DNA of 64,000 bases from Paraburkholderia largidicola (GCF_013426895.1 NZ_AP023174.1:3100001-3164000); one strand, 5' to 3'; shown: positions 1 through 10,492, numbered from the stretch's first letter. Notes: generated from the letters alone by a model not told the origin. Made by a program: numbers and translations.

Positions 1-664
1 GCTTCGGGCGTTTTTTTCTTGAAGCTGTCGTCTTCGGCGCGGCCGTCGAGATGCGCGATATCGGCCCACGACACGACCTTCGCACGGCCGTCTTCGAATT
101 CGACCACATTCACGCTAGTGTTCAGCAGCGCGTAGTTGCGCGGCGCATCCAGCGGCAAGCCATTCGCGAAGCGATACACGCAATCCAGCACGCCGCCATG
201 CGCGACAATCGCGATCCGATCGTTCGGATGCGCGGCGACCACGGGCTCGATCGCATGCAGCACGCGGTGATAGAACACGCGCTGCGATTCGCCCTCGGGC
301 GGCGAAAAGCCCGGATCTCGCGTCTGCCACTGCGCGTATTCGTCGGGGAAGCGCAAAGCGATCTCGTCGCTGTCGTGTCCCTGGAATGCGCCGTAATTGC
401 GCTCGCGCAGGCCTTGTTTCAGCTTCAGCGGCAGGCCGAGCACGTCGGCAAATGGCTGCGCCGTTTGTTGCGCGCGCATGAGGTCGCTCGAATAAATCGC
501 GTCGAGCCGCGCGCCCTCCCCAGCCTCGCGTGCGAAACGTTCGGCGAGACGTTGCGCCTGGTCGACACCGCTCGTCGCGAGCGGAATATCGATGTGCCCT
601 TGAATCCGCTTGATGCGGTTCCAGTCGGTTTCGCCGTGTCGGATGAAGAGGACTTGTGTTGCCA
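1..664 (-). CDS. Histidine phosphatase family protein (phosphoglycerate mutase-like), 3' end outside window
   Basis: The minus-strand frame opens at an ATG at 664 and stays open to the window edge, so about 221 residues are visible and the C-terminus is missing. The protein begins MATQVLFIRHGETDWN, the RHG motif of the branch whose histidine carries the phosphoryl group. A second conserved histidine lies in IVAHGGVLD near residue 157. The family includes phosphoglycerate mutases, alpha-ribazole phosphatases and broad phosphatases; the substrate here cannot be told. The gene is the last of a run tyrS-dtd-phosphatase, starting 25 bp after the dtd stop, so co-transcription is likely. No strong ribosome binding site is visible before the ATG. 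Confidence 0.85.
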
Positions 665-689
665 TGGAATCGGAGCGGGAAAACAAAGG

Positions 690-1148
690 TTAGGCGCGCG
701 TCTGCAGCCAGAACGTCACGGGGCCGTCGTTGACGAGCGACACCTGCATGTCCGCGCCGAATTCACCCGTCTCGACAATGGGATGCTTCGCGCGCGCCGC
801 CGCCACGAAGTAGTCGAACAGGCGCTTGCCCTCGTCGGGCGGCGCGGCGGGTGTGAAGCTCGGGCGCAGGCCGCTGTTCGTATCGGCGGCCAGTGTGAAC
901 TGCGACACGAGCAGCAAGCCGCCCGCGCGTCCCGCACCATCGATGTTCTGGACAGGCAGGTTCATCTTGCCCGCCGCGTCGCTGAACACGCGATAGCCGA
1001 GCATTTTGGCGAGCAGTTTATCGGCGGCGGCATCGGTATCGCCGCGCTCTGCGCAAACCAGTGCAAGCAGGCCCGCATCGATCGCGCCCGTCACACGGTC
1101 AGCGACGCGCACTTCCGCGCGCCGCACGCGTTGAATCAGCGCGATCAT
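690..1148 (-). CDS. dtd: D-aminoacyl-tRNA deacylase Dtd
   Basis: This 152-residue protein has the normal Dtd length. It carries the two signatures of the active site that spans the dimer interface: SQFTL at about residue 82-86, and the Gly-Pro pair in NDGPVTF near the C-terminus that excludes L-aminoacyl substrates. It hydrolyses D-aminoacyl-tRNAs (and Gly-tRNA(Ala)) in the cytosol, recycling tRNA. It lies 43 bp downstream of tyrS. The pairing makes sense, since TyrRS is a known source of D-Tyr-tRNA. Confidence 0.95.
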   Translation of the reverse strand: MIALIQRVRRAEVRVADRVTGAIDAGLLALVCAERGDTDAAADKLLAKMLGYRVFSDAAGKMNLPVQNIDGAGRAGGLLLVSQFTLAADTNSGLRPSFTPAAPPDEGKRLFDYFVAAARAKHPIVETGEFGADMQVSLVNDGPVTFWLQTRA

Positions 1149-1191
1149 GCAGCGCGCTTCCGTTGCGTCGCTTGCAAACGCTCGCAGACCA

Positions 1192-2439
1192 TCATGCCGT
1201 CAGCGTGACGCGTGCGAACCGGCGCTTGCCGACCTGCACGACGAACTCACCGGCTTCGATCTTCAACCCCTTGTCCGACACGGTTGCGCCGTCGATCTTC
1301 ACGCCGCCCTGCTCGATGTTGCGCAGCGCTTCGCTCGTCGACGGCACGAGACCAGCCTGCTTCAGCAACTGCCCGATTGCGAGCGGCGCGCCCGCGAGCG
1401 TCACCGACGGGATATCGTCCGGCACGCCGCCCTTCGCGCGGTGGTTGAAGTCTTCCAGCGCGCGCTCTGCGTCGGGCTGCGAGTGAAAGCGCGCGACGAT
1501 TTCCTGCGCGAGCATCACCTTGAAGTCGCGCGGATTGCGTCCGCCTTCGATTTCACGCTTGAAGGCTTCGATCTCCGCCATCGGACGGAACGACAGCAGT
1601 TCGAAGTAGCGCCACATCAGCACGTCGGAAATGCTCATCAGCTTGCCGAACATGTCGTTCGGCTTTTCGCTGATGCCCACATAGTTAGCCTTCGACTTCG
1701 ACATCTTCTCGACGCCATCCAGCCCTTCGAGCAGCGGCATCGTCAGAATGCACTGCTGTTCCTGACCGTACTGCTTCTGCAGTTCGCGGCCGACCAGCAG
1801 ATTGAACTTCTGGTCCGTGCCGCCGAGCTCGAGATCCGCATTCAGCGCGACGGAGTCGTAGCCCTGCATCAGCGGATAGAGGAATTCGTGGATCGAGATG
1901 GGGACGCCGCCCTGGAACCGCTTCGTGAAGTCTTCGCGCTCCAGAATGCGCGCGACCGTGTAGCGCGACGCGAGCTTGATCATGCCGTCGGCGCCGAGCG
2001 GCATCGACCATTCGCTGTTGTAGCGGATTTCCGTCTTCTCGCGGTCGAGCACCAGCGCGGCCTGCTCGAAGTACGTCTTCGCATTCGATTCGATCTGCTC
2101 GCGCGTGAGCGGCGGGCGCGTTGCGTTGCGGCCGGACGGATCGCCGATCAGCGACGTGAAATCGCCGATCAGGAAGATCACCGTGTGACCGAGATCCTGC
2201 AACTGACGCATCTTGTTCAGCACGACGGTGTGACCGATGTGGATGTCGGGCGCCGTCGGGTCGAGACCGAGCTTGATGCGCAGCGGCGTGCCCGTGGCCG
2301 CGCTCTTCGCGAGCTTTTGCGCGAACTCCTCTTCGATCAGCAGTTCGTCGACGCCGCGCTTCGTGACTTCGAGCGCGTGGCGAACTTCGTCGGTGATCGG
2401 GTAGGCGGAATTGGGCTTGGCGGTGGACTCGGTGCTCAT
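1192..2439 (-). CDS. tyrS: Tyrosyl-tRNA synthetase TyrS
   Basis: A class I aminoacyl-tRNA synthetase of 415 residues that activates tyrosine with ATP and charges tRNA-Tyr. The HIGH motif is at residues 67-70 (PDIHIGH) and KMSKS lies in the middle ([12 protein letters not shown]). An S4-like RNA-binding tail ([12 protein letters not shown]) closes the protein. The open frame extends 17 codons upstream of the chosen ATG at 2439, but [14 protein letters not shown] is the natural start because the upstream residues look unlike any TyrRS. It heads the tyrS-dtd-phosphatase run and is divergent from anmK. Confidence 0.95.
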   Translation of the reverse strand: MSTESTAKPNSAYPITDEVRHALEVTKRGVDELLIEEEFAQKLAKSAATGTPLRIKLGLDPTAPDIHIGHTVVLNKMRQLQDLGHTVIFLIGDFTSLIGDPSGRNATRPPLTREQIESNAKTYFEQAALVLDREKTEIRYNSEWSMPLGADGMIKLASRYTVARILEREDFTKRFQGGVPISIHEFLYPLMQGYDSVALNADLELGGTDQKFNLLVGRELQKQYGQEQQCILTMPLLEGLDGVEKMSKSKANYVGISEKPNDMFGKLMSISDVLMWRYFELLSFRPMAEIEAFKREIEGGRNPRDFKVMLAQEIVARFHSQPDAERALEDFNHRAKGGVPDDIPSVTLAGAPLAIGQLLKQAGLVPSTSEALRNIEQGGVKIDGATVSDKGLKIEAGEFVVQVGKRRFARVTLTA

Positions 2440-2686
2440 GCTGGAACGGGAGATCGCAAAAAGAGAGATTGTCCCATAGTTGCGGGGCATTGCGCCCTGA
2501 TCTCACGCGAAACGCGCTCCAACTCGCGGCAGGGTGCGGCGCGTGTGGCGAATGTGGACCGTCATGAGCGCTCGCGCCCCTCGTTTCATCGATTGTTTCG
2601 GGACGCACCGATGAGCGACAATCGTCGTCAACGAGGCGCCGGAAGCATCCACGAGGCGCGACGAACGACGATCAGAGGAGCAAAGC

Positions 2687-3817
2687 GTGGCCAAAGACAC
2701 GGCAGACGGCGTGTATTTCGGGTTGATGTCAGGCACGAGCATGGACGGCGTGGACGGCATCGCGGTCGAATTTGCGAAGGGCAAGGCGCCCGTCGTGCGG
2801 TCGCAGGCGTTCGTGGGCTTTTCCGAGGGTCTGCGCGACGCGCTGTTCGCCCTGCAGCAACCGGGAGACAACGAGATCGAGCGCGAGGCGCTCGCAGCCA
2901 ACGCGCTGGCCGCGCGCTACACGGTGTGCTGCCATGAGTTGCTGCGCTCGGGCAATCTGTCCGCTGCGGACGTCCGGGCGATCGGCGTGCACGGGCAAAC
3001 GGTGCGGCATCGGCCGGAAAAAGGCTACACGAAGCAGATCAACAATCCGGCGTTGCTGGCCGAAATGATGCATATCGACGTGATCGCCGATTTTCGCAGC
3101 CGCGACGTCGCGGCGGGCGGCCAGGGCGCACCGCTCGTGCCTGCCTTCCACGCGACGGTTTTCGGCGCGAAGAACGAGACGCGGGTGGTCTGCAATCTGG
3201 GCGGGATCAGCAATATCACGATCCTTTCGGCGAACGGCGCGGTGCGCGGCTTCGACTGCGGCCCCGCTAACGCGTTGCTCGACGAATGGGCGCACCGGCA
3301 TCTGAACAAGCCATTCGACGAGAACGGTCAGTTTGCGGCGTCGGGTCAGGTGCATCGTCCGTTGCTGAACGCATTCCTCGACGAGCCGTTTTTCGAGGCA
3401 CAACCGCCGAAGAGCACGGGCCGCGACCTGTTCAACCCCGAATGGCTCGACGCCCGGTTGCAAGGATTCGCTAATGTCAGCCCCGCCGACGTCCAGGCGA
3501 CACTGGTCGCGTTGACGGCCGTCACGGTCGCGCGAGAGGTCGAACGCCATGCACCCGATTGCAAGGCGGTCTATGTGTGTGGCGGCGGCGCACGCAATCC
3601 GGAAATCATGAAGGCATTGCAGGGCGCGCTCGCCGAAAGCGGCTGCAGCGGCGTCCCCGTCATGACGACGGAGGCGCTCGGCGTGCCGCCGCATCAGGTC
3701 GAGCCGCTCGCCTTTGCGTGGCTCGCCATGCGTTGCGTAGCGCGCGAACCGGGGAATCTGCCGTCGGTGACGGGCGCAGCGGACGAGCGCGTGCTCGGCG
3801 CCATCTATCCGCGCTGA
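2687..3817 (+). CDS. anmK: Anhydro-N-acetylmuramic acid kinase AnmK
   Basis: A 376-residue kinase that hydrolyses the anhydro ring and phosphorylates 1,6-anhydro-MurNAc to MurNAc-6-P during cell-wall recycling. The ATP-binding signature [11 protein letters not shown] is at residues 13-23, and the sugar-kinase GGGARNP motif is near residue 303. The start is a GTG at 2687, supported by an AGAGGAG ribosome binding site at 2674-2680. The gene is divergent from tyrS and converges on erpA across a shared terminator. Confidence 0.95.
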   Translation: MAKDTADGVYFGLMSGTSMDGVDGIAVEFAKGKAPVVRSQAFVGFSEGLRDALFALQQPGDNEIEREALAANALAARYTVCCHELLRSGNLSAADVRAIGVHGQTVRHRPEKGYTKQINNPALLAEMMHIDVIADFRSRDVAAGGQGAPLVPAFHATVFGAKNETRVVCNLGGISNITILSANGAVRGFDCGPANALLDEWAHRHLNKPFDENGQFAASGQVHRPLLNAFLDEPFFEAQPPKSTGRDLFNPEWLDARLQGFANVSPADVQATLVALTAVTVAREVERHAPDCKAVYVCGGGARNPEIMKALQGALAESGCSGVPVMTTEALGVPPHQVEPLAFAWLAMRCVAREPGNLPSVTGAADERVLGAIYPR

Positions 3818-3844
3818 CACGGCACGCGAAATGAACGTGAAAAT

Positions 3845-3870
3845 AAAAACGGGGCCGAAGCCCCGTTTTT
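3845..3870. terminator. Bidirectional Rho-independent terminator between anmK and erpA
   Basis: The stem ACGGGGC/GCCCCGT with loop CGAA has an A-run before it and a T-run after it, so it can end anmK on the plus strand and erpA on the minus strand. The same GGGGC-CGAA-GCCCC core recurs at 30070-30090. Confidence 0.85.
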
Positions 3871-3897
3871 GCTGCAACTTACACGAAGAAGCTGCGA

Positions 3898-4263
3898 TTA
3901 CACCGAGAACGACGAGCCGCAACCGCAAGTGGTCGTAGCATTCGGGTTCTTGATGACGAACTGCGCGCCGTTGATGTCGTCCTTGTAATCGATCTCTGCG
4001 CCAACCAGATACTGATAGCTCATCGAATCGATCAACAACTGGACGCCGCTCTTGTTCATCACGGTGTCGTCTTCGTTGATGGCTTCGTCAAACGTGAAGC
4101 CGTACTGGAAGCCCGAGCAGCCGCCACCCTGCACGAATACGCGCAGCTTCAGCTCCGGGTTGCCTTCTTCTTCGATCAGTTCTTTGACCTTGTCAGCCGC
4201 CGCGTCGGTAAAGACGAACGGTGCCGGCATCTCGGTCACGGGGGTGTCGGTCACTGCGTCCAT
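3898..4263 (-). CDS. erpA: Iron-sulfur cluster insertion protein ErpA
   Basis: A 121-residue A-type carrier that delivers Fe-S clusters to apoproteins, including those of isoprenoid synthesis. The three cluster-binding cysteines are C49 ([11 protein letters not shown]) and C113/C115 in the C-terminal CGCGSSF motif. The length and the C-terminus ending just after the CGC motif are typical. ErpA is favoured over IscA by the [20 protein letters not shown] block and by the rplM-rpsI-erpA arrangement common in Burkholderiales. It is separated from rpsI by a terminator, so it has its own promoter. Confidence 0.93.
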   Translation of the reverse strand: MDAVTDTPVTEMPAPFVFTDAAADKVKELIEEEGNPELKLRVFVQGGGCSGFQYGFTFDEAINEDDTVMNKSGVQLLIDSMSYQYLVGAEIDYKDDINGAQFVIKNPNATTTCGCGSSFSV

Positions 4264-4444
4264 GCGAACTCTCCAAAATAGCTTCTACACGCTATTGTAT
4301 TGCTGTTCCCGATATCGTGCTGAAGCCCATGAAATCAATAGGTTCTTATGCACACCGGTTGATTCATGCGGCGGCAGGTGTCAACCATGTCCTCGTACAC
4401 CTGTCAGCGATGTCCGCATACGGACCGAACGTGCAGCACGACAA

Positions 4445-4481
4445 ATAAAAAAGCCGCCTTCGCAGATGCGTTGGCGGCTTT
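4445..4481 (-). terminator. Rho-independent terminator of rplM-rpsI
   Basis: Reading the minus strand, the stem is AAAGCCGCC (4473-4481) paired with GGCGGCTTT (4450-4458), followed by a T-rich run. It lies about 40 bp after the rpsI stop. Confidence 0.85.
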
Positions 4482-4522
4482 CTGCAGCAGGCCCTGTCTG
4501 AAACAGAGCCAGCTCGAAACGA

Positions 4523-4915
4523 TTAACGCTTCGAGAACTGCTTGCGGCGACGTGCCTTGTGGAAACCGACCTTCTTACGTTCCACTTCACGTGCGTCACG
4601 CGTCACGAAGCCTGCGTTCGACAGAGCCGGCTTCAGCGTCGCGTCGTAGTCCATCAGCGCGCGGGTGATGCCGTGGCGAACTGCGCCGGCTTGACCCGTT
4701 TCACCGCCGCCCGTCACGTTGACCTTGATGTCGAACGTAGCAGCGTGGTTCGTGAGTTCCAGCGGCTGACGCACGATCATCAGCGACGTTTCGCGCGAGA
4801 AGTAGTCGGCGATAGGCTTGCCGTTGACGACGATCTCGCCCTTGCCTGCCTTGATGAAGACACGAGCAACAGCGCTCTTGCGGCGGCCCGTACCGTAATT
4901 CCAGTTACCGATCAT
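4523..4915 (-). CDS. rpsI: 30S ribosomal protein S9
   Basis: A 130-residue S9 with the canonical opening [13 protein letters not shown], the internal [15 protein letters not shown] block, and the basic C-terminal tail [18 protein letters not shown] that reaches into the P site of the 30S subunit. It begins 11 bp after the rplM stop and is translated from the same mRNA. The residues and length match the family throughout. Confidence 0.98.
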   Translation of the reverse strand: MIGNWNYGTGRRKSAVARVFIKAGKGEIVVNGKPIADYFSRETSLMIVRQPLELTNHAATFDIKVNVTGGGETGQAGAVRHGITRALMDYDATLKPALSNAGFVTRDAREVERKKVGFHKARRRKQFSKR

Positions 4916-4926
4916 GTGGGCTCCCC

Positions 4927-5355
4927 TTAGATCTCGAGCGCCTTCGGCTGTTGTGCCGAATGCGGATGCGTTGCGTCTGCGTAGACCTTCAGCTTCTTGA
5001 TCATCGCGTAGCCCAGCGGGCCCTTCGGCAGCATGCCCTTGACCGCTTTCTCGAGCGCGCGGCCCGGGAAGCGTTCCTGCATCTTGCCGAACGTCGTCTC
5101 ATAGATACCGCCCGGGTAGCCCGAGTGGCGATAGTACTTCTTGTCCGTGGTCTTGTTACCCGTGACCTTCAGCTTGCCGGCGTTGATAACGATGATGAAA
5201 TCACCGGTGTCGACGTGCGGAGTGAATTCAGGCTTGTGCTTGCCGCGAAGACGGTGTGCCACTTCGCTGGCGACACGCCCGAGAACCTTATCCGTCGCGT
5301 CAATCACGTACCATTCGCGCGTAACCTCATGGGCTTTTGCGGAAAACGTCTTCAT
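4927..5355 (-). CDS. rplM: 50S ribosomal protein L13
   Basis: A 142-residue L13, one of the early-assembling proteins of the large subunit. The conserved blocks [26 protein letters not shown] and [10 protein letters not shown] are intact. The open frame runs 50 codons further upstream, but [11 protein letters not shown] at 5355 is the family start. The upstream part overlaps the promoter at 5476-5505 and is therefore leader. First gene of the rplM-rpsI operon. Confidence 0.97.
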   Translation of the reverse strand: MKTFSAKAHEVTREWYVIDATDKVLGRVASEVAHRLRGKHKPEFTPHVDTGDFIIVINAGKLKVTGNKTTDKKYYRHSGYPGGIYETTFGKMQERFPGRALEKAVKGMLPKGPLGYAMIKKLKVYADATHPHSAQQPKALEI

Positions 5356-5475
5356 GATCGATCCAAAAAATAGTGCTGCGCCCTGTGTTTTTTTCCTGCT
5401 TGTAAGTGCGCTTCGAGGCGCGTGCAGGCTCTCCCTGGTTCTTCCTCCGCGGGCGCGACTGCGGAAAAGCCCTGA

Positions 5476-5505
5476 ATTATAAAGGAATTTGTGCCAAGGA
5501 GTCAA
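5476..5505 (-). promoter_or_regulatory. Sigma-70 promoter of rplM-rpsI
   Basis: On the minus strand TTGACT (5500-5505) and a perfect TATAAT (5476-5481) are separated by 18 bp. They lie about 120 bp upstream of the rplM start, leaving a leader of roughly 110 nt. Its strength fits a ribosomal protein operon. Confidence 0.8.
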
Positions 5506-5532
5506 AGCGCCCGGACAACGGAAAGCTGAGGA

Positions 5533-5626
5533 CGAAAAAAAGCCCGAACTAGCGGTTCGGGCTTAATCCACCTTAGGAGGAGGGTGGAGGAGACATGCGG
5601 AGATTGTCGAACTGCGACAACCAATG
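5533..5626 (-). ncRNA. Candidate small RNA with anti-Shine-Dalgarno motifs
   Basis: The transcript of roughly 90 nt on the minus strand is inferred from an upstream consensus promoter and a downstream terminator. It would fold as a 5' hairpin (TTGTCG-CAGTT-CGACAA), then an unpaired pyrimidine-rich stretch holding two CTCC-repeat motifs (TCTCCTCC and CCTCCTCC), then a strong terminator hairpin AAGCCCGAAC/GTTCGGGCTT (5540-5564) with a seven-T run. The exposed motifs are complementary to AGGAGG-type ribosome binding sites. Small RNAs with such motifs are known in Alphaproteobacteria (cuckoo-type) and I recall similar ones in Burkholderia; identity with a named one is not established here. Confidence 0.75.
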
Positions 5627-5631
5627 AACTG

Positions 5632-5660
5632 ATTATATGGTTGGTGCTTGTGCGACGCAA
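5632..5660 (-). promoter_or_regulatory. Sigma-70 promoter of the anti-SD small RNA
   Basis: On the minus strand TTGCGT (5655-5660) and a perfect TATAAT (5632-5637) are separated by exactly 17 bp. The predicted start falls near 5625, just before the first hairpin of the small RNA. No coding sequence follows before the terminator at 5540-5564, so the promoter must serve a short RNA. Confidence 0.8.
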
Positions 5661-5957
5661 GAACATTTGCAATGCGAAATAGAGTTTCATTATGCGGAAT
5701 TTACTTGAAGCATCCACAAAATAAAGAAAATCTCTTTAAAACAATGATTTAGATTACGCGCACAGATCTACCGCTGCAGTTGCCCTAGAGCAACACGCCT
5801 AAAACGGTCCGTGCTATCCCTTATGCGCCGAACATGCCGCAGCGCAGCAAGCAAGGTGTAATCCGCATAACCCGCCGTCGGTGTCGCTCCGGGCGAGCCA
5901 TCACCCGCCGGGCTACAATGCGCATCTCGAATTCAAGCTTGCGAGCGGAGTACACGA

Positions 5958-6380
5958 ATGGAATGCAAAGTCAGCTGGATGGGTCAGGACGGCATGGCGT
6001 TCGCCGCCGAAACGGGCAGCGGCCACCTCGTCGCGATGGACGGCGCGCCTGAAGGCGGCGGTCGCAACCTGGCGCCGCGTCCGATGGAAATGGTGCTGCT
6101 CGGCACGGGCGGCTGCACGGCATACGACGTCGTGATGATCCTGAAGAAGAGCCGTCAGGAAATCAGCGGCTGTTCGGTGACGCTGAAAGCCGAGCGCGCC
6201 AGCGAGGACCCGAAGGTATTCACGAAGGTCCATTTCCATTTCACGGTGACGGGCAAGAACCTCAATCCGTCGACGGTGGAACGGGCGATCAATCTGTCGC
6301 ACGACAAATATTGCTCGGCGTCGATCATGATTGCGAAAACGGCCGAACTCACGCATTCGTTCGACATCGTCGCGGACTAA
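5958..6380 (+). CDS. OsmC family protein
   Basis: A 140-residue OsmC/Ohr-fold protein. The two redox-active cysteines expected for peroxide reduction are present: C53 in GTGGCTAYD and C119 in KYCSAS. The family are small homodimeric thiol peroxidases acting on organic hydroperoxides, although the YhfA-like branch, which this resembles by its ECKVSWMGQDGMAF start, is poorly characterised. The start at 5958 follows a CGGAG-like site at 5945-5949. It is monocistronic and converges on rnpB across a shared hairpin. Confidence 0.88.
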   Translation: MECKVSWMGQDGMAFAAETGSGHLVAMDGAPEGGGRNLAPRPMEMVLLGTGGCTAYDVVMILKKSRQEISGCSVTLKAERASEDPKVFTKVHFHFTVTGKNLNPSTVERAINLSHDKYCSASIMIAKTAELTHSFDIVAD

Positions 6381-6404
6381 AGCCGCCCGAAGCGGCGCGA
6401 GCGC

Positions 6405-6446
6405 CGAAAAAGAAAATGCCGGCGTCCCAACGGACGCCGGCATTTG
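6405..6446. terminator. Terminator of rnpB, also facing the OsmC gene
   Basis: A 13-bp GC-rich stem AAATGCCGGCGTCC/GGACGCCGGCATTT (about 6414-6446) is followed on the minus strand by TTTCTTTTTC. That gives a good terminator for rnpB and a weaker one for the convergent OsmC gene. Confidence 0.8.
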
Positions 6447-6459
6447 TCATTTGAGCGGC

Positions 6460-6869
<410 letters not shown>

Positions 6870-7763
6870 GCTGGCGGCGATTTTAACATCTGCCGTTATG
6901 CGCGACCGCCGTCCGCTGCGAAACACGGACGCATCGTCGTAGAAAGACGGCGCTTCATTCTCTGGCCACCAACCGGGAACGCCGAGCACGGGCAGCGGCG
7001 CGAACATCCGGGCGCTGAATCCCGGCGTATCGAGCAACGTGCGGGCAACGCTTTCGTCCAGATACGCGTCGCGCGAAACGCGTGTCCATGAGAAATACGC
7101 GGATGGCACATCGACGATCCACGCGTGTGCTGTACACGCTTTATAGGGCGTGACGAGCTTTTCCAGCAGCGCGTGCCCGAAGCAGCGCACCTCGCAGCGC
7201 TCGTCCCACGCGGTGCGCCGGTCCACGAATAGGGTTTTCCAGTCGAACGAGCGCAACGCGGCAGCCAGCGATTCGTCCGCACACGCGAACAGCACGGCGT
7301 TTTCGTCGAACAGCGTCAACGCATCGCGTGTGCCGCCGCGCGTCGAACCGATGCCGAGCACGTCGACGACCGCGGACCCGCGTGCGCTCAGCGCCGCCTT
7401 GATGCGCGGAAACTGAAACCACATCAATGCGTTGAAGAAATCATGCAGATTGTGGCGCGTCGGCACCTGGCCCGTCGCCGCGATATGGGCTTCGTACGCG
7501 GTGCCGGGCGGCAATTCGTCCTGCGGGATAAAGGCGAGCGGCTGGCCGCGTCCCGTTGTGACGACGGCGGACGCGGCATCCGCGTTCATCTCGTGCAACT
7601 GATCCGCCGCGCTGCGCAGCGCAGCCTGCTGCCAGCGCACGCCGCGCGCCGCAACCTGCGCGAACCACGGCATCGACCAGTCGATATCCGCGAAACCCGA
7701 CGCAGCGCGTTTCAACGCGCCGCCCGGTGAGTCCATCTCGCGCGACATTCGCTCAGCAAGCGC

Positions 7764-8825
7764 TCAAACGAGCTTCCAGCCGATCGTCTCGCCGCCGCGC
7801 AACGGCACGACGGGCGTGTCGCCGGCCGTGACTTCCGCCGGCAGCGTCCATTCCTCGCGACGCAGCGTCACCTTCTCCTCGCTGCGCGGCAGGCGGTAGA
7901 AATCCGCGCCGTGGAAGCTCGCGAAGCCTTCGAGCTTGTCGAGCGCGCCTGCGTTGTCGAACGCTTCCGCGTACAGCTCGAGTGCATGCAGCGCCGTGTA
8001 GCAGCCCGCGCAGCCGCACGCGTGCTCCTTCAGGCCCTTCGGATGCGGCGCGCTGTCCGTGCCGAGGAAGAAGCGCGGATTGCCCGAAGTGGCCGCCTCG
8101 ACGAGCGCCACACGATGCGTCTCGCGTTTCAACACGGGCAAGCAGTAGTAATGCGGACGAATGCCGCCCTGGAAAATCGCATTGCGGTTGTACAGCAGAT
8201 GATGGGCAGTGATCGTCGCGCCCAGTAGTTCGGGCGGCGCGCCCGCGTCGCGGACGTAGTCGGCGGCATCCTTGGTAGTGATGTGCTCGAACACGACCTT
8301 CAGCGCCGGGAAATCGCGGCGCAGCGGCGTCATGACGCGGTCGATGAAGACTTTCTCGCGGTCGAACAGGTCGATCGACGAATCGGTCACTTCGCCGTGA
8401 ATCAGCAGCGGCATGCCCGTTTCCTGCATCATCTCGAGCGTTTTCGCGCATTTACGGATGTCGGTGACGCCCGCATCGGAATTCGTCGTCGCGCCCGCCG
8501 GATACAGCTTCACGCCATGCACGAAGCCGCTTTCGCGGGCGCGGCGGATTTCTTCAGGCGGCGTGTTGTCGGTCAGATACAGCGTCATCAGCGGCTCGAA
8601 CTTCACGCCGGCCGGAATCGCCGCAATGATGCGCTCGCGATAGGCGCGCGCCATCTCGGTCGTCGTGACGGGCGGTTTCAGGTTCGGCATGATGATCGCG
8701 CGGCCGAACTGGCGCGCGGTGTGCGGCAGGACGGCGGCGAGCATCGCGCCGTCGCGGACGTGCAAGTGCCAGTCATCGGGACGGGCGATCGTGAGGGTAT
8801 CGACGGAAGCAGTGGATGCGGTCAT
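7764..8825 (-). CDS. pyrC: Dihydroorotase PyrC
   Basis: A 353-residue amidohydrolase that closes carbamoyl aspartate to dihydroorotate, the third step of pyrimidine synthesis. The binuclear zinc site is visible as H20 and H22 (WHLHVRDG), the carbamylated lysine K106 ([17 protein letters not shown]), the HGE block, and LGTDSAPH near residue 253. The length matches the E. coli-type (class II) enzyme of about 348 residues rather than the longer PyrC of Gram-positives. It heads a two-gene run with DUF3025 and is divergent from the amidotransferase gene. pyrF lies elsewhere in this window, as usual for dispersed pyr genes. Confidence 0.95.
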   Translation of the reverse strand: MTASTASVDTLTIARPDDWHLHVRDGAMLAAVLPHTARQFGRAIIMPNLKPPVTTTEMARAYRERIIAAIPAGVKFEPLMTLYLTDNTPPEEIRRARESGFVHGVKLYPAGATTNSDAGVTDIRKCAKTLEMMQETGMPLLIHGEVTDSSIDLFDREKVFIDRVMTPLRRDFPALKVVFEHITTKDAADYVRDAGAPPELLGATITAHHLLYNRNAIFQGGIRPHYYCLPVLKRETHRVALVEAATSGNPRFFLGTDSAPHPKGLKEHACGCAGCYTALHALELYAEAFDNAGALDKLEGFASFHGADFYRLPRSEEKVTLRREEWTLPAEVTAGDTPVVPLRGGETIGWKLV

Positions 8826-9029
8826 GGCGGGGATTCACGAGCGTCACAGGCGCGGCAAATTGCGCAACTGACGGCATAACTGACGAGGTCTTTCCACAAT
8901 TGCAGCCAAAACACCCGTCAATTTTGCTTTTTGCCGCTTCTGGCTCGGTGATATGCTTGGAAAATCATCATTGTAACGGGTCGGCCCACGTGGGCTCATA
9001 CCCCGTTAGAAAGGCTTGTCTTCCGCATC

Positions 9030-9935
9030 ATGTGCCAACTACTCGGAATGAATTGCGCCGCGCCCACGGACGTCACGTTCTCGTTCACCGGCTTCGCAGC
9101 GCGCGGCGGCGTCACTGACCACCACTCCGACGGCTGGGGCATCGCCTTCTTCGAAGACAAGGCCTGTCGCCTGTTCATCGACCATCAGTCGTCGGCCACC
9201 TCGCCGATCGCCGACATGGTCAAGCGCTACCCGATCAAGTCGAAAAACACGATTGCGCATATCCGTAAGGCGACGCAAGGGCATATCGTGCTCGAGAACT
9301 GCCATCCGTTCATGCGGGAGTTGTGGGGACGGCACTGGATCTTCGCGCACAACGGCGATCTGCAGAATTACAGCCCGGTGCTGTCGGGCGTGTATCAGCC
9401 CGTCGGCAGCACCGATAGCGAGCTGGCGTTCTGCGCGCTGCTGCAAGGTCTGCGCAAGGCGTTTCCCGGCTCGCAGCCGCCGCTGGACGAACTGTTCGCC
9501 GCGCTCGAAACGCTGACGCGCGAAATCACCCAGTTCGGCGTGTTCAATTTCCTGATGTCGAATGGCCAGGCGCTGTTCGCGCACTGCTCGACTCACCTGC
9601 ATTACCTCGTGCGCAGCTGGCCGTTTTCGACCGCGCATCTCGTCGATGCGGACGTGTCGATCGATTTCGCCAAGTACACGACACCCGAAGACCGCGTCGC
9701 CGTCATCGCCACGCAGCCGCTGACCGACAACGAAATCTGGACGGCTTTCGAGCCGGGCGATCTGCTGATGTTCCAGCACGGCGAAGTGATCGCGCGGGCC
9801 AACGTACCTGTGCCGCCGGCCGTGCTGGAGAAGGCGCGCAATCCCGGTTGCGATCCGAGCGCTTCCGCGAGCATGCTGCCCGCCGCCTCTGTTGCCGATC
9901 TTGAATCCGACGACGCCGCCGCGTACGAATCCTGA
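9030..9935 (+). CDS. Class II glutamine amidotransferase, YafJ family
   Basis: A 301-residue Ntn-type amidotransferase. Cysteine 2 (MCQLLGMN) becomes the N-terminal nucleophile after methionine removal. The glutaminase pocket motifs are present: HHSDGWGIAFF, RKATQG and FAHNGDL, the last contributing the oxyanion Asn-Gly. YafJ-type proteins carry only the glutaminase domain and their synthase partner is unknown. The start at 9030 is fixed by the requirement for Cys2. The C-terminal 40 residues are low complexity. It is divergent from pyrC. Confidence 0.9.
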   Translation: MCQLLGMNCAAPTDVTFSFTGFAARGGVTDHHSDGWGIAFFEDKACRLFIDHQSSATSPIADMVKRYPIKSKNTIAHIRKATQGHIVLENCHPFMRELWGRHWIFAHNGDLQNYSPVLSGVYQPVGSTDSELAFCALLQGLRKAFPGSQPPLDELFAALETLTREITQFGVFNFLMSNGQALFAHCSTHLHYLVRSWPFSTAHLVDADVSIDFAKYTTPEDRVAVIATQPLTDNEIWTAFEPGDLLMFQHGEVIARANVPVPPAVLEKARNPGCDPSASASMLPAASVADLESDDAAAYES

Positions 9936-9982
9936 TCGTCCGATAGCCGTTGTCGCGCTGGTTCCGTCGCTCGCTGCCAGCG

Positions 9983-10492
9983 TCAATGCTCGCGTACGTT
10001 CGCCGCGAGAACGGCTTCGCTACACCCGTCACCGTTTCCCGTCTCATGCGCCGCGACCGTTCCGCACAGGAACTGACGCAGCGCGGGATGACAACGCCAC
10101 CGTTCCGGTTCGTCTGATTCCTTCGCATCGCCCGGTTCAGTGTTAGGCGAACAACAATCGCACAGCTTAGTGCGACAAACTTCGAGGCTCGCGGCAAGCG
10201 CGCTCGCGCTCAGCGGGTCCGCGTAGTTGACCGCGGAGATATCCAGCAGAAGGCGTTTCAGAGGGGAATCTGTTCCGTCACGCAGCACCTCCTTCATCAG
10301 GCGCCCGGCGATCTGCTCCGCCTCGTGCTGAAAAATGTCGAACATTCTTCTGGATAACTGATTTCTTTGTCCGTGACGAGAAATCCACAATTGTGCCGAC
10401 TCCGCGAACTGCGCAGACGTCAGCCATTTGCCTTCCAGCCGCATTGACACCAACTCATGAACGACCAGGTCGCTCATCAAAAACACTTTCAT
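9983..10492 (-). CDS. Hypothetical protein with Cys-rich segment
   Basis: I do not recognise this 169-residue protein. The first 105 residues are predicted largely helical (WLTSAQFAESAQLW, RRMFDIFQHEAEQIAGRLMKEVLR). A short cysteine cluster, CRTKLCDCC, follows near residues 106-114, then a low-complexity charged tail. There is no signal peptide or membrane segment. The ATG at 10492 is preceded by AAGAGATAATCC, a reasonable ribosome binding site. It stands alone between the convergent amidotransferase gene and the glt terminator. Base composition is slightly less GC-rich than its neighbours. It could be a narrowly distributed regulator or accessory protein. Confidence 0.6.
   Translation of the reverse strand: MKVFLMSDLVVHELVSMRLEGKWLTSAQFAESAQLWISRHGQRNQLSRRMFDIFQHEAEQIAGRLMKEVLRDGTDSPLKRLLLDISAVNYADPLSASALAASLEVCRTKLCDCCSPNTEPGDAKESDEPERWRCHPALRQFLCGTVAAHETGNGDGCSEAVLAANVREH

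Noticed and set aside
1147..2937. A 596-codon plus-strand frame opposite tyrS
   Set aside because: It is the antisense shadow of tyrS and the anmK start: arginine-rich, typical of GC-rich complementary strands, whereas both real genes match known families throughout.
5573..5596. A seven-codon open frame (MSPPPSS) inside the anti-SD small RNA, minus strand
   Set aside because: No ribosome binding site precedes it, and the proline/serine codons are simply the CTCC motifs; the RNA layout explains the sequence better. A leader peptide cannot be fully excluded.
5502..5717. A 71-codon minus-strand frame covering the small RNA promoter and terminator
   Set aside because: It contains a consensus promoter and an intrinsic terminator within its length and shows no coding character.
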